The notes: generated by a model from the letters alone, not told the origin. DNA of 37,510 bases from an uncultured Butyricicoccus sp. (GCA_900544475.1 UQVU01000004.1:1-37510); one strand, 5' to 3'; shown: positions 7,468 through 16,290, counted from the stretch's first letter. Made by a program: numbers and translations.

Positions 7468-7663
7468 CGCGCCTCTGGGCGCGCATTTAATATAGAAACC
7501 GGCAAGCCGGTTTCATAAAAAGTACGAGCTTTGCCCGTGCTTTTTATTCCTCGACTCAGCCGCCCTGGGCGGCGTCATTTCGGTATCGAAAATCAGTTTC
7601 TACTGGAACTGATTTTCGTATATAGGGACTTTTTGAAAGTCCCTATAAGCGCCTTCAGGCGCT
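7468..7663. repeat. Hairpin array, locus 2 (rpmJ-rpsM intergenic), seven consecutive stems
   Basis: In plus-strand order: C, CGCGCC / GGCGCG (7468-7483); linker CATTTAATATA; B, GAAACCGG / CCGGTTTC (7495-7514); A2, ATAAAAAGTACG / CGTGCTTTTTAT around loop AGCTTTGCC (7515-7547); F, GCCGCC / GGCGGC (7559-7573); D, GAAAATCAGTT / AACTGATTTTC around loop TCTACTGG (7588-7617); E, TATAGGGACTTT / AAAGTCCCTATA (7621-7647); G, AGCGCC / GGCGCT (7648-7663). The last stem ends one base before the rpmJ stop codon. D and E have the same loops and linkers as stems at 14231-14286 and 19299-19357, with different but still complementary stems. It interrupts the usual tight rpmJ-rpsM junction. Confidence 0.85.
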
Positions 7664-7664
7664 C

Positions 7665-7784
<120 letters not shown>

Positions 7785-7879
7785 TTACCTCCATCAAGAA
7801 TTTCTGGTGGGATGGGACACCGGGGAGACCCCGGCGACCACTGGTGCGCAGGTCACTTGCGAACCTCCGCCCGCTTTTA

Positions 7880-8098
7880 TCACTTGGAACGCCAGGTGAT
7901 ACGACCGCGGGTCAGGTCGTAAGGCGACATCTGTACGGTGACCTTGTCGCCCGGAAGAATGCGGATAAAGTTCATGCGGAGCTTGCCGGAGATATGGGCC
8001 AGAATTTTATGGCCGTTCGGCAGCTCTACCTGAAACATAGCGTTCGGCAGCGCCTCTACGACGGTGCCTTCCAGCTCGATCACATCATCTTTTGCCAT
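7880..8098 (-). CDS. infA: Translation initiation factor IF-1
   Basis: 72 residues from ATG at 8096-8098, with GAGGAGG about nine bases upstream. The OB-fold is complete: [20 protein letters not shown], then [22 protein letters not shown] and LTRGRITWR. Length equals the family norm. IF-1 binds the 30S A site during initiation. About 100 bases of sequence without a gene separate it from rpmJ. Confidence 0.97.
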   Translation of the reverse strand: MAKDDVIELEGTVVEALPNAMFQVELPNGHKILAHISGKLRMNFIRILPGDKVTVQMSPYDLTRGRITWRSK

Positions 8099-8118
8099 TG
8101 TTCGTTTCCCCTCCTCGG

Positions 8119-8397
8119 TCAAATGTTGTCCTCGTCCCCTGTCCAGAGGGCGAGCGCCTTACGGATTTCACTGTTTGTCAGCCGGCTTCCGCTTTCGAGC
8201 CTCAGCCGGGTGCGCTCATCGCACGGACCCTGACAGGAAACGTGCCTTGCGCGTTTGCGCTTCGGGTTTTCGGCCCGGCGCGCGCGTCCGTTCGCCAGCA
8301 GAAGAAAATCCCCCTCCTCTGCGACGACCAGCATGAGTTCTCCCTTGTCCCTTCCGGTCAGAGAGAGAACGATGTCGGATGTCCGGACGTCAGACAT
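8119..8397 (-). CDS. KOW/L14e-like small RNA-binding protein (YbzG position)
   Basis: 92 residues. The N-terminal half, [31 protein letters not shown], has the KOW pattern seen in L14e/L27e-type proteins, and the middle (PKRKRARHV) is basic. The gene occupies the map-infA slot that holds ybzG in Bacillus subtilis, a KOW-domain protein of unknown role. The ATG overlaps the map stop codon by one base (TGATG), so translation is coupled. A binding role on rRNA or the ribosome is inferred from the fold and the neighbours. Confidence 0.8.
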   Translation of the reverse strand: MSDVRTSDIVLSLTGRDKGELMLVVAEEGDFLLLANGRARRAENPKRKRARHVSCQGPCDERTRLRLESGSRLTNSEIRKALALWTGDEDNI

Positions 8398-9161
8398 CAC
8401 AGTACCTCGCCGTCGATGCTTGTCAGGATCTCCGGCTCGCCATCCGTGATGGCAATGGTGTTTTCGTAGTGGGCGGAAAGTTTACCGTCCCGGGTCTTGA
8501 CGGTCCAGCCGTCAGGCAGAACCTTGACCGCGTAAACACCCACATTGACCATCGGCTCAACCGCGATGACCATGCCGCTCTGCAGGCGGATGCCATGGCC
8601 GGGTTTGCCGTAGTTCGGAACCTCGGGACTCTCGTGCAGGTTTTCACCTACGCCGTGGCCGACATAGTCGCGGACGACCGAGAAGCCGTTCGCCTCTACA
8701 TAAGCCTGTACGGCGGCGCCGATGTCGGAAACACGATAGCCCACGCGGGCAAATTTAATACCTTCAAAGAAGCTCTGGCGTGTGACTGCGATGAGTTTCT
8801 TTGCTTCGTCGCTTACCTCTCCGCAGGGAATGGTAGCGGCGCAGTCACCGTGGTAGCCATGGATGTAGGCGCCGACATCCACCTTGACGATGTCGCCCTC
8901 GTGGACAACGTGCGTCTTGGACGGAATGCCGTGAATGACCTCATCGTTGATGGACACACACGCACTTCCCGGAAAACCGCCGTAACCGAGGAACGAGGGC
9001 TTTGCGCCCGCGTCCTCGATGGTTTTACGGACGATCCGGTCGATTTCTTCGGTAGTAACGCCCGGATGGACCGCGTCAGCCGCCGCCTTGCGCGCGAGCG
9101 CAGTGATTCGGCCGGCGACGCGCATCCGTTCGAGTTCTTTTTCTGATTTAATGTGAATCAT
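8397..9161 (-). CDS. map: Type I methionine aminopeptidase
   Basis: 254 residues. The pita-bread fold signatures are present: substrate His in VIHGIPS, metal ligands Asp in KVDVGA and GDCAATIP, His in GHGVGENLHE, and Glu in VEPM and HYENT. It removes initiator methionine from nascent proteins after deformylation. It starts two bases after the adk stop and overlaps the KOW gene by one base, so adk, map and the KOW gene form a tightly coupled block in the spc segment. Confidence 0.97.
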   Translation of the reverse strand: MIHIKSEKELERMRVAGRITALARKAAADAVHPGVTTEEIDRIVRKTIEDAGAKPSFLGYGGFPGSACVSINDEVIHGIPSKTHVVHEGDIVKVDVGAYIHGYHGDCAATIPCGEVSDEAKKLIAVTRQSFFEGIKFARVGYRVSDIGAAVQAYVEANGFSVVRDYVGHGVGENLHESPEVPNYGKPGHGIRLQSGMVIAVEPMVNVGVYAVKVLPDGWTVKTRDGKLSAHYENTIAITDGEPEILTSIDGEVL

Positions 9162-9163
9162 AA

Positions 9164-9793
9164 TTACAGACCCAGTGCCTCAACCGCAAATTTCTCAGTT
9201 TCATGGATGCCCTTCGTGCCGTCGATGCTCTTGAGCTTGCCCTGAGCTTCGTAGTAGCCCTTGAGAGGCTCGGTCTGCTCATGGTAGGTCTCCAGACGAT
9301 GACGGACAACGTCCGGCTGGTCATCGCTGCGGATAACGAGCTTGTCGCCGCAGATGTCGCAGATGTCCTTCACGCGCGGCGGATTTGCCTCTACGTGATA
9401 GGTTGCGCCGCAGCGCAGGCAGACACGGCGGCCGGTCATGCGCTTCTCGATGACTTCGTTCGGCACCTCGAGAGCCAGCGCGCAGTCGATGCTTGCGATC
9501 TGGTCGAGAGCCTCAGCCTGCGGGATCGTGCGCGGGAAGCCGTCAAGGATGAAGCCGCTCTTGCAATCGCGCTTTGCGATGCGCTCCTTGAGCAGGTCGA
9601 TGACGAGCTGGTCCGGTACGAGCTTGCCGGCGTCCATGTACTCCTTAGCCGACTGGCCAAGGGGCGTATTGTTCTTGATTGCCTCGCGCAGAATGTTGCC
9701 GGTGGAGATGCTCGGAACGCCCATCTTTTCGATGAGGTAGGATGCGAGCGTGCCCTTGCCGGCGCCGGGTGCGCCAAGAAGAATCAAATTCAC
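9164..9793 (-). CDS. adk: Adenylate kinase (zinc-type)
   Basis: 209 residues starting at GTG (9791-9793), ten bases after GGAGG. The P-loop GAPGAGKGT is at residues 7-15 and the nucleoside-binding DGFPRT near residues 84-89. The LID domain carries CLRCGATYH and CDICGD, a four-cysteine zinc site typical of Gram-positive enzymes. It catalyses ATP + AMP to 2 ADP. Its place between secY and map is the standard Firmicutes order. Confidence 0.97.
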   Translation of the reverse strand: MNLILLGAPGAGKGTLASYLIEKMGVPSISTGNILREAIKNNTPLGQSAKEYMDAGKLVPDQLVIDLLKERIAKRDCKSGFILDGFPRTIPQAEALDQIASIDCALALEVPNEVIEKRMTGRRVCLRCGATYHVEANPPRVKDICDICGDKLVIRSDDQPDVVRHRLETYHEQTEPLKGYYEAQGKLKSIDGTKGIHETEKFAVEALGL

Positions 9794-9812
9794 TTAAAAT
9801 CAGCCTCCAGTT

Positions 9813-11102
9813 TTATTCCAAAAAGCCCTTGTGATGGCGCATGAGCATCTGAGCCTCCATCTGCTTGACCGTGTCAAGCGCAACACCGACAACGATGATG
9901 ACCGAGGTGCCGCCCAGAGCCACGTTAGAGAGGTTCGTGGAAATTGCACCGACGATCAGCGGTACCAGCGCAACGATGCCGAGGAATACGGCGCCGACGA
10001 AGGTAACCTTGCCGAGAGCCTTGGTGATGAAGTCGGAGGTCGGCTTGCCGGGACGGAAGCCCGGGATGAAGCCGCCGTTCTTCTTCAGGTTGTTGGCGAT
10101 TTCGATCGGGTTAAACTGGATGGATGCATAGAAATATGCGAAAGCGAGGATCAGCAGCGCGTACAGAACGATGTAGACCACACTTCTCTGCGAGAACAGA
10201 TTGAGGATGTGGGCACCGACCGTACCGGCCTCCGGCTGCCAGAACATCGAAACGGTCTGCGGCAGCGCGAGGATGGAGGACGCAAAGATGATCGGCATAA
10301 CGCCGGATGCGTTTACCTTGATCGGCAGATGGGTGGACTGACCACCGTACATCTTGCGGCCGACAACGCGCTTTGCGTACTGCACCGGGATGCGGCGCTC
10401 TGCATTGGACATGAATACGATGAACACTACGATGAAGATACCGATAATGATCATCAGGATTGCGGAAACGATGCCGCTCGTGCCGGTCTGGAACAGGTTG
10501 CCCAGCGTGCGCATAAGCGACGGACCGCGGGAAACGATACCTGCGAACAGGATGATCGAGATGCCGTTGCCGATACCCTTCTGGGTGATGTGCTCACCCA
10601 TCCACATGATCAGCGCGGTGCCCGCAGTGAAAGTCATAACGATCGTAACGGCCGCCAGAACGCCCTTGTCAGAAAGGAAGCCCTGGTTGCGCAGCAGAGC
10701 GTAGTAGGACAGACCCTGCAGCAGGCCGAGCAGGACGCCGACGTAACGGGTCCAGCTTGCGATCTTCTTGCGGCCTTCCTCGCCGCCGTCCTTTACCATG
10801 CGCTCAAGAGCGGGGATGGCAACGGTCAGCAGCTGAAGAATAATGGACGCGTTGATATACGGAGTAATGCTCATGGCGAAGATCGTCGCACGCGACAGAC
10901 CGCCGCCGGAGAACATATCCAGATAACCGAGCATCGAACCGTTGGTGCTTGCCTGCTCAAAATACTGAGAGAGCAGCTGAGTGTCGATGAACGGAACCGG
11001 AATGCACGAACCGAAGCGGAAGATCAGGATAATGAAAAGAGTATACAGGATCTTCTTGCGCAGTTCGGGCATAGCCCAGGCGTTTTTAAGGGTTTGAAAC
11101 AC
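9813..11102 (-). CDS. secY: Preprotein translocase subunit SecY
   Basis: 429 residues with ten hydrophobic segments, the channel-forming subunit of SecYEG. Family motifs include the TM2 region SRATIFAMSITPYINASIILQLL and the cytoplasmic loop GFIPGFRPGKPT. The start is GTG at 11100-11102, one base after the rplO stop, with GAGGTG inside the rplO end as the likely ribosome-binding site. It is the membrane-protein member of the spc segment. Confidence 0.96.
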   Translation of the reverse strand: MFQTLKNAWAMPELRKKILYTLFIILIFRFGSCIPVPFIDTQLLSQYFEQASTNGSMLGYLDMFSGGGLSRATIFAMSITPYINASIILQLLTVAIPALERMVKDGGEEGRKKIASWTRYVGVLLGLLQGLSYYALLRNQGFLSDKGVLAAVTIVMTFTAGTALIMWMGEHITQKGIGNGISIILFAGIVSRGPSLMRTLGNLFQTGTSGIVSAILMIIIGIFIVVFIVFMSNAERRIPVQYAKRVVGRKMYGGQSTHLPIKVNASGVMPIIFASSILALPQTVSMFWQPEAGTVGAHILNLFSQRSVVYIVLYALLILAFAYFYASIQFNPIEIANNLKKNGGFIPGFRPGKPTSDFITKALGKVTFVGAVFLGIVALVPLIVGAISTNLSNVALGGTSVIIVVGVALDTVKQMEAQMLMRHHKGFLE

Positions 11103-11103
11103 C

Positions 11104-11544
11104 TTAAATCACCTCGGCCTTTCCGCCTGCGGCTTCGATCTTCTCCTTTGCGGAAGCCGAGAAAGCAGCTGCCTTAACGGTCAGCTTCTTGGTCAGCGTG
11201 CCGGTGCCGAGGATCTTGATGCCGTCGAGAGCATTCTTAACGATGCCGGCATTGCAGAGGATCTCTGCAGTTACCTCAGCGCCGTCTTCAAACTTCTCAA
11301 GAGCGGAAACATTGACCGGTGCGTAAGTGGTGCCGAAAATGTTGTGGAAACCACGCTTCGGCAGACGGCGTGCCAGAGGCATCTGACCGCCTTCAAAACC
11401 CGGGCGGACACCGCCGCCGGAACGGGCCCACTGGCCCTTGTGACCGCGACCTGCGGTCTTGCCATTGCCGGAACCGGCGCCACGGCCCTTGCGGTATGCC
11501 GGCTTGGTTGCGCCTGCGGCGGGCGTTAATTCATGCAGCTTCAT
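11104..11544 (-). CDS. rplO: 50S ribosomal protein L15
   Basis: 146 residues. The glycine-rich N-terminal arm [19 protein letters not shown] and the [12 protein letters not shown] segment are diagnostic of L15. The arm penetrates the 23S rRNA core. It starts three bases after rpmD ends, and its end is nearly joined to secY. Confidence 0.97.
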   Translation of the reverse strand: MKLHELTPAAGATKPAYRKGRGAGSGNGKTAGRGHKGQWARSGGGVRPGFEGGQMPLARRLPKRGFHNIFGTTYAPVNVSALEKFEDGAEVTAEILCNAGIVKNALDGIKILGTGTLTKKLTVKAAAFSASAKEKIEAAGGKAEVI

Positions 11545-11547
11545 GGG

Positions 11548-11730
11548 TTACGCCTCCTCTACAACTTCGAGCAGGTAACCGATCTGCTGTACCTTGCCGC
11601 GCGTCTGCGCGTTGTCCGGCTGAACGGTTACGTCGTTGATCTTCTTAAGCCCCAAAGAATGAGCGGTCGCAATGTGCTTCTCCAAGCGGCCGACCAGGCT
11701 CTTTTTCAGGGTAATCTTCATGTTAGCCAT
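11548..11730 (-). CDS. rpmD: 50S ribosomal protein L30
   Basis: 60 residues, starting MANMKITLKKSLVGRLEKHI. Length and the central TAHSLGLKKINDVTVQPDN match bacterial L30. It lies between rpsE and rplO in the standard spc order. Confidence 0.96.
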   Translation of the reverse strand: MANMKITLKKSLVGRLEKHIATAHSLGLKKINDVTVQPDNAQTRGKVQQIGYLLEVVEEA

Positions 11731-11747
11731 TATAAGTTACCCCTTTC

Positions 11748-12251
11748 TTACAGTTCTTCTACAGCCTTGCCGCGTACAGCAGCAACCTGAGCAGCGCTGC
11801 GCATGCTCTTCAGACCCTCCATCGTTGCGGTAACGACGTTCTGCGGGTTGTTGGAGCGCAGGCACTTGGTACGGATATCCTTGATGCCGGCAGCCTCTAC
11901 GATTGCACGGACTGCACCGCCGGCAATAACGCCGGTACCGGGAGCAGCAGGCTTGAGCAGGACACGGCCTGCACCGAACTCGCCGATAACCTCGTGCGGG
12001 ATAGTGGTGCCCTTCATGGAAATCTTAACGAGGTTCTTCTTGGCGTCCTCGATGCCCTTGCGGATTGCGTCCGGAACCTCGGCAGCCTTGCCGGTGCCGA
12101 AGCCAACGGTACCCTTGCCGTCGCCTACAACGACCAGCGCAGAAAACTTCATTACGCGGCCGCCCTTAACGGTCTTGGATACACGGTTGAGCGCTACGAC
12201 GGTCTCGGAGTACTCGTCCTCACGCTTATCGTTTCTGTTAAACTGAGCCAT
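11748..12251 (-). CDS. rpsE: 30S ribosomal protein S5
   Basis: 167 residues. The double-stranded-RNA-binding-like N-terminal half includes [15 protein letters not shown], followed by [19 protein letters not shown]. The C-terminal half contains [21 protein letters not shown]5 takes part in decoding fidelity. It starts 19 bases after rplR. Confidence 0.97.
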   Translation of the reverse strand: MAQFNRNDKREDEYSETVVALNRVSKTVKGGRVMKFSALVVVGDGKGTVGFGTGKAAEVPDAIRKGIEDAKKNLVKISMKGTTIPHEVIGEFGAGRVLLKPAAPGTGVIAGGAVRAIVEAAGIKDIRTKCLRSNNPQNVVTATMEGLKSMRSAAQVAAVRGKAVEEL

Positions 12252-12270
12252 GTTTTACCTCCTCCCCGAC

Positions 12271-12630
12271 TTAAAACTGCAGGCCGCCCTCGCGGGCGCC
12301 ATCTGCGAGCTCCTTCACGCGGCCGTGGTACACATAGCCGCCGCGATCGAATACGACGTTCTCAATGCCCTTAGCCTTGCAGCGCTCGGCAACGAGCAGA
12401 CCAATCTTCTTAGCTGCTTCCTTGTTGCCGCCGTACTCGGTGAAGTCCTTCTCAGCAGTCGAGGCGGATACCAGGGTAACACCGGCGACATCGTCGATGA
12501 CCTGTGCATAGATGTTCTTTGCGGAACGGAATACGTCCAGACGCGGACGATCAGCCGTGCCGTTGATCTTAGCGCGAACGCGCTTGTGGCGCTGAAGACG
12601 CGCCTTGTTGGAGTCCTTCTTCGAAACCAT
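12271..12630 (-). CDS. rplR: 50S ribosomal protein L18
   Basis: 119 residues. Motifs include the basic N-terminus [15 protein letters not shown], then [20 protein letters not shown] and [20 protein letters not shown] at the C-terminus. L18 binds 5S rRNA together with L5. It follows rplF by 21 bases. Confidence 0.97.
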   Translation of the reverse strand: MVSKKDSNKARLQRHKRVRAKINGTADRPRLDVFRSAKNIYAQVIDDVAGVTLVSASTAEKDFTEYGGNKEAAKKIGLLVAERCKAKGIENVVFDRGGYVYHGRVKELADGAREGGLQF

Positions 12631-12651
12631 TTATTTACGCCTCTCCTTTCC

Positions 12652-13197
12652 TTACTTCTTCTTAGCGCCGGTCTTGCCTTCCTTGCGGCGGACAAACTCG
12701 TCAGCGTAGCGAATGCCCTTGCCCTTGTAGGGTTCCGGCGGACGCTTCTCGCGGACTTCCGCTGCAAACTGGCCGACCTTCTGCTTGTCAGGACCGGAGA
12801 TGATGATCGTGTTCGGATTCGGAACGTCGATCGTGATGCCGTCGGTCTCGCTCATAGTAACCTGATGCGAGTAGCCGAGGTTCATAACCAGATCCTTGCC
12901 CTGCTTTGCTACACGGTAGCCTACGCCCTGTACGCTCAGCTCCTTCTTGAAGCCTTCGGTAACGCCTACGACCATGTTGTGGACCAGGCTGCGGGTCAGG
13001 CCGTGCAGTGCACGGTTGTGCTTGTCGTCGTTCGGACGAGTGACGAGGATTTCGTTGCCCTCCACCGCGATGTTCATGTTCGGATGGAATTCGCGGGTAA
13101 GGGTTGCCTTAGCGCCCTTTACGGTAACAACGTTGCCGTCAATCTTGACTTCAACGCCAGCCGGAATGGCAATCGGCATTCTACCAATTCGAGACAT
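12652..13197 (-). CDS. rplF: 50S ribosomal protein L6
   Basis: 181 residues, starting [19 protein letters not shown]. Both alpha/beta repeats are present and the second ends in [22 protein letters not shown], the L6 signature. It lies near the sarcin-ricin loop in the 50S subunit. Fourteen bases separate it from rpsH. Confidence 0.97.
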   Translation of the reverse strand: MSRIGRMPIAIPAGVEVKIDGNVVTVKGAKATLTREFHPNMNIAVEGNEILVTRPNDDKHNRALHGLTRSLVHNMVVGVTEGFKKELSVQGVGYRVAKQGKDLVMNLGYSHQVTMSETDGITIDVPNPNTIIISGPDKQKVGQFAAEVREKRPPEPYKGKGIRYADEFVRRKEGKTGAKKK

Positions 13198-13211
13198 TGT
13201 TTAAACCTCCC

Positions 13212-13610
13212 TTACCAAACGAATGCGAGAACTTCGCCGCCGACGTTCAGCTCGCGAGCCTTCTTGTCGGTCATGACGCCTCTCGACGTGGAAACGATGG
13301 CAACACCAAGGCCGCGAAGTACCTTCGGCAGCTCCTGTGCGCCGGCGTATACACGCAGGCCGGGCTTGGAAACGCGCTTGATGCCGGTGATAGCCTTCTG
13401 ACGGCCGTCAACGTACTTCAGAGCGATTCGGATGATGCCCTGCGTGTTGCCCTCTACAACCTCGAAAGACTTGATGTAGCCTTCGTCGAGCAGGATCTGG
13501 GCAATAGCCTTCTTCATTTTGGACGCGGGTACGTCCACGCTGGCATGACGAGCATTGCCGGCGTTGCGGATACGGGTCAGCATATCCGCGATGGGATCAG
13601 TGATCTGCAT
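13212..13610 (-). CDS. rpsH: 30S ribosomal protein S8
   Basis: 132 residues, starting [17 protein letters not shown] and ending [20 protein letters not shown] plus VLAFVW, the S8 signature. AAAGGAGA precedes the ATG. In E. coli S8 is the autogenous repressor of the spc operon. Here the gene is cut off from rpsN by 719 bases that contain a terminator, a promoter and an attenuator-like hairpin, so it probably opens a separately controlled transcript. Confidence 0.97.
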   Translation of the reverse strand: MQITDPIADMLTRIRNAGNARHASVDVPASKMKKAIAQILLDEGYIKSFEVVEGNTQGIIRIALKYVDGRQKAITGIKRVSKPGLRVYAGAQELPKVLRGLGVAIVSTSRGVMTDKKARELNVGGEVLAFVW

Positions 13611-13748
13611 AAATGCTCTCCTTTACAAGAAGTTTGGGGGTAGTGCAGCAATCGAGCGCCGGTGGGTTAATCCGGTTCTGATTTGTCTGTTTGCCTCCCA
13701 CTTTTCTTTACACTGTTCGTGGCCCTTCCACGGACAGCGGCTATGGGG

Positions 13749-13788
13749 ATAAAAAATACGCTGGCCTGAACGAACCAGACCAGCGTAT
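13749..13788 (-). terminator. Attenuator-like intrinsic terminator in the rpsH leader
   Basis: On the minus strand a 9-bp stem, ATACGCTGG / CCAGCGTAT (arms 13780-13788 and 13756-13764), is followed directly by TTTTTTATC. It lies about 140 bases upstream of the rpsH start and downstream of the candidate promoter at 14003-14032. A transcript entering rpsH must therefore read through it. Confidence 0.75.
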
Positions 13789-13794
13789 ATTATA

Positions 13795-14002
13795 ACACAG
13801 CAAAGCAATGACTACAATCGGGAAAAGTGCTGATTTTAAGCCTGTTTTCACGTCGTTTGCAGTCAAATCGCTAAGATACGGGTTATAACGGCAGGTCGGC
13901 CGTTTTTGGCCGCTCCAGAAACCACGCCGGCGGAACCGGTTGATGGCTAATGGGCGTGGCGACGATTTTACGCCGCTCGTGCGCCTGATGCGCACTGTAA
14001 AT
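13795..14002 (-). other. Structured leader upstream of rpsH, no gene seen
   Basis: Together with 13611-13748 this stretch contains no convincing coding sequence. Minus-strand inverted repeats include GTGCGC / GCGCAC, GGCC / GGCC around an A-rich loop, and, nearer rpsH, CGTGG / CCACG within CTGT..ACAG. It would be the leader of a transcript started at the 14003-14032 promoter. I recognise no known riboswitch or ribosomal-protein leader class. Confidence 0.5.
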
Positions 14003-14032
14003 AGTATACACTATCCCCCGCGGTTCGCGCAA
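14003..14032 (-). promoter_or_regulatory. Candidate internal promoter for rpsH onward
   Basis: Minus-strand -35 TTGCGC (14027-14032) and -10 TATACT (14003-14008) with 18-base spacing. It lies between the rpsN terminator and the rpsH leader. Four of six -35 bases and five of six -10 bases match consensus. Confidence 0.6.
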
Positions 14033-14084
14033 GTCTTTTTTTCGAAAAAACCAAAAAAATTTTCCACGCGTATCTCCGCCCGAT

Positions 14085-14286
14085 TTTGCCTTCGGCAAAG
14101 AGGGCGGACAGGCCTGCCGCAGCAGGCCGCGTGAAATTCCCCATAAAAGTCCAGCTCTGCCGGACTTTTATACCGCTGCCCGCGCCGTCGCGGCGCGGCC
14201 TCGTCCGCCGTGCGGACGAGAGGGGGTTATCGCCCCCGGTTTCTCCGGAACCGGGGGCGTATCTAAGGGGGACAGCGTCCCCCTTA
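14085..14286. repeat. Hairpin array, locus 3 (rpsN-rpsH intergenic)
   Basis: Plus-strand order: TTTGCC / GGCAAA (14085-14099); B-like GGCCTGC / GCAGGCC (14111-14128); A2, ATAAAAGTCC / GGACTTTTAT around loop AGCTCTGCC (14143-14171); linker ACCGCTGCCC; F, GCGCCG / CGGCGC (14182-14196); I, CTCGTCCGC / GCGGACGAG (14200-14220); D, CGCCCCCGGTT / AACCGGGGGCG around TCTCCGG (14231-14259); E, TAAGGGGGAC / GTCCCCCTTA (14264-14286). The order F-I-D-E and the linkers match locus 4 base for base while stems I, D and E differ in sequence and remain paired. Confidence 0.85.
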
Positions 14287-14294
14287 GAAAGCAA

Positions 14295-14320
14295 AAAAGG
14301 CACCCCGAAGGGTGCCTTTT
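14295..14320 (-). terminator. Intrinsic terminator directly after rpsN
   Basis: An 11-bp perfect stem, AAAAGGCACCC / GGGTGCCTTTT with loop CGAA, starts nine bases after the rpsN stop on the minus strand and is followed by more T residues (TTTTTTGC). It has the form of a strong terminator inside what is normally one continuous spc transcript. Confidence 0.88.
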
Positions 14321-14329
14321 GCAGCGTCT

Positions 14330-14515
14330 TTACCAGGATGCCTTGCGAACGCCCGGGATCTGGCCCTTGTAAGCCAGCTCGCGGAAGCAGATACGGCAAA
14401 CGCCGTAGTCGCGAAGGTAAGCGTGCGGACGGCCGCAGATCTTGCAGCGGTTGTAAGCGCGGACGGAGAACTTCGGCTTCGCCTGCTGCTTGAGTACCAT
14501 AGACTTCTTAGCCAT
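14330..14515 (-). CDS. rpsN: 30S ribosomal protein S14, type Z
   Basis: 61 residues. The zinc ribbon is complete: CKICG and CRICF pairs at about residues 24-27 and 40-43. This is the short zinc-binding S14 of Gram-positive bacteria. It lies next to rplE as usual, but is followed by a terminator rather than by rpsH. Confidence 0.97.
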   Translation of the reverse strand: MAKKSMVLKQQAKPKFSVRAYNRCKICGRPHAYLRDYGVCRICFRELAYKGQIPGVRKASW

Positions 14516-14531
14516 TGATCAATTCTCCTCC

Positions 14532-15077
14532 TTACTTCTCGAACGGAGCACCCATCAGAGTGAGCAGCTCCTTCGCTTCTTCGTCAGTGTTTGCGGTGGT
14601 GCAGATGACGATGTTCATGCCGCGCAGCTTGTCGATCTGTTCGTAGGAAATTTCCGGGAAGATCAGCTGCTCGGTCAGGCCGAGTGCGTAGTTGCCGCGG
14701 CCGTCGAACGCGTCGCCGTTGATGCCGCGGAAGTCGCGGACACGCGGCAGAGCTACGTTGAACAGGCGGTCGAGGAACTCCCACATACGGTCGTGGCGCA
14801 GGGTAACCTTAACGCCTACCGGCATGCCCTCACGCAGCTTGAAGTTTGCGATGGACTTCTTTGCGTGGGTGATGATCGGCTTCTGGCCGGAAATCGCGGT
14901 TACGTCGCGGACGATAGCCTCGATAACCTTGGAGTTACCGTTTGCTTCCTTGCCGCAGCCAACGTTGATGACGACCTTGTCGATCTTCGGGATCTGCATT
15001 ACGCTCTCATACTCGAACTTCTTCATCAGAGCAGGCGCAACTTCCGCAGTATACTTAGCTTTCATATTCGGAACCAT
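14532..15077 (-). CDS. rplE: 50S ribosomal protein L5
   Basis: 181 residues from ATG at 15075-15077 (MVPNMKAKY), nine bases after GAGGAGG; a second ATG four codons later is less well placed. Family motifs include [13 protein letters not shown] and [21 protein letters not shown], and near the end [16 protein letters not shown]5 binds 5S rRNA. Confidence 0.97.
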   Translation of the reverse strand: MVPNMKAKYTAEVAPALMKKFEYESVMQIPKIDKVVINVGCGKEANGNSKVIEAIVRDVTAISGQKPIITHAKKSIANFKLREGMPVGVKVTLRHDRMWEFLDRLFNVALPRVRDFRGINGDAFDGRGNYALGLTEQLIFPEISYEQIDKLRGMNIVICTTANTDEEAKELLTLMGAPFEK

Positions 15078-15096
15078 TTATTGCAACCTCCTCTTC

Positions 15097-15414
15097 TTAA
15101 AGTGTCTCGCCGCAGTGCTTGCACACTACGAGCTTCGCGCCGTTCTCAGCAAACTTGTGTGCCGGACGGGTCGGCTTGTTGCACTTCGGGCAAACCTTCA
15201 TGACCTTGCAGGCACGAACGGCGCCCTCGCGCTCTACGATGCCGCCGGTCTCACCCTGGCGGCGGGGCTTGGTGTGGCACTTAACCATGTTCACACCTTC
15301 GATTACTACCATACCCTTCTTCGGGTTTACGGACAGGACCTTGCCGCGCTTGCCCTTTTCCTTACCGGAAAGAACGACTGCGGTGTCGCCCGTCTTTACA
15401 TGCAAATTGTTCAT
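15097..15414 (-). CDS. rplX: 50S ribosomal protein L24 with C-terminal zinc ribbon
   Basis: 105 residues. The KOW motif is seen in KTGDTAVVLSGKEKGKRGKVL near the N-terminus, followed by EGVNMVKCHTKPRRQGETGG. The C-terminus carries two CxxC pairs (CPKC and CKHC), a zinc ribbon that is common in clostridial L24 but absent in Bacillus subtilis. L24 initiates 50S assembly. Confidence 0.96.
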   Translation of the reverse strand: MNNLHVKTGDTAVVLSGKEKGKRGKVLSVNPKKGMVVIEGVNMVKCHTKPRRQGETGGIVEREGAVRACKVMKVCPKCNKPTRPAHKFAENGAKLVVCKHCGETL

Positions 15415-15429
15415 TTGTTGGCGACCTCC

Positions 15430-15798
15430 TTACAGTACTTCCGGAGCAAGCGACAGGATCTTCATGTAGTCCTTGTCACGCAGCTCACGAGCGACAGGCC
15501 CAAAGATACGGGTGCCGCGGGGGTTTTTGTCATCACGAATGATAACGCCAGCGTTCTCGTCAAAGCGGATATAGCTGCCGTCTGCACGGCGCAGGCCCTT
15601 AACGGTGCGGACGATGACAGCCTTGACTACGTCGCCCTTCTTTACGCCGCCGCCCGGGGTGCACTTGCGTACCGAGCAGACAACTACGTCACCGATGTTG
15701 CCGTACTTGCGAGCAGAGCCGCCGAGAACACGGATTACCTTCAGTTCCTTTGCGCCGCTGTTGTCAGCTGCACGCAGAAAGCTTTCCTGCTGAACCAT
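15430..15798 (-). CDS. rplN: 50S ribosomal protein L14
   Basis: 122 residues, the exact usual length. [19 protein letters not shown] at the start, then [20 protein letters not shown] and the C-terminal [19 protein letters not shown] are diagnostic. It contacts 16S rRNA at an intersubunit bridge. Confidence 0.98.
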   Translation of the reverse strand: MVQQESFLRAADNSGAKELKVIRVLGGSARKYGNIGDVVVCSVRKCTPGGGVKKGDVVKAVIVRTVKGLRRADGSYIRFDENAGVIIRDDKNPRGTRIFGPVARELRDKDYMKILSLAPEVL

Positions 15799-15810
15799 GT
15801 GCTCTCCTCC

Positions 15811-16068
15811 TTACTTTGCCTTCTCGATGATCTCGACCAGTCTCCAGCGCTTGTCCTTGGACAGCGGACGGGTCTCCATCACCTTTACCTTGTCGCCGAT
15901 CTTGCACTCGTTGTTCTCGTCGTGCGCCTTCAGCTTATAGGTGTGCGGAATAACCTTCTTATACAGAGGATGTGCTACACGATCCTCGATTGCTACGACA
16001 ATGGTCTTGTCCATCTTATCGGAAACGACCTTGCCTACTCGCGTTTTGCGTAATGCTCTTTCGCTCAT
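15811..16068 (-). CDS. rpsQ: 30S ribosomal protein S17
   Basis: 85 residues with the OB-fold pattern [20 protein letters not shown] and [20 protein letters not shown]. It starts 18 bases after rpmC ends. S17 is an early-binding 30S assembly protein. Confidence 0.97.
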   Translation of the reverse strand: MSERALRKTRVGKVVSDKMDKTIVVAIEDRVAHPLYKKVIPHTYKLKAHDENNECKIGDKVKVMETRPLSKDKRWRLVEIIEKAK

Positions 16069-16086
16069 AATATTCGTTTCCCTCCC

Positions 16087-16290
16087 TTATGCCTTCTCCG
16101 CGAGCTGCTTCTCACGGATTACGGTGTTGACTCGAGCAATGTCGTGCTTGACTTCATTGATCTTGTTGGTGTTATCCAGCTGATTGGTAGCGAGCTGCAG
16201 ACGGAGGTTGAAGAGGTCCTTCTTCAGCTCACCGAGCTTTGCAGACAGCTCCTCAGCCGTCAGTTCTCTGATCTCAGATGCCTTCATCAT
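16087..16290 (-). CDS. rpmC: 50S ribosomal protein L29
   Basis: 67 residues, a two-helix coiled hairpin with [13 protein letters not shown] and [16 protein letters not shown]. Two adjacent ATG codons (16290 and 16287) could start it. The first overlaps the rplP stop by four bases (ATGA), a sign of coupled translation. L29 sits near the polypeptide exit tunnel. Confidence 0.96.
   Translation of the reverse strand: MMKASEIRELTAEELSAKLGELKKDLFNLRLQLATNQLDNTNKINEVKHDIARVNTVIREKQLAEKA

Noticed and set aside
13789..13817. Minus-strand TATAAT (13789-13794) with TTGTAG (13812-13817) as the rpsH promoter
   Set aside because: The -35 match is poor and the start would fall inside the terminator stem at 13780-13788, so the hairpin could not form. 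The promoter at 14003-14032 explains the leader better.
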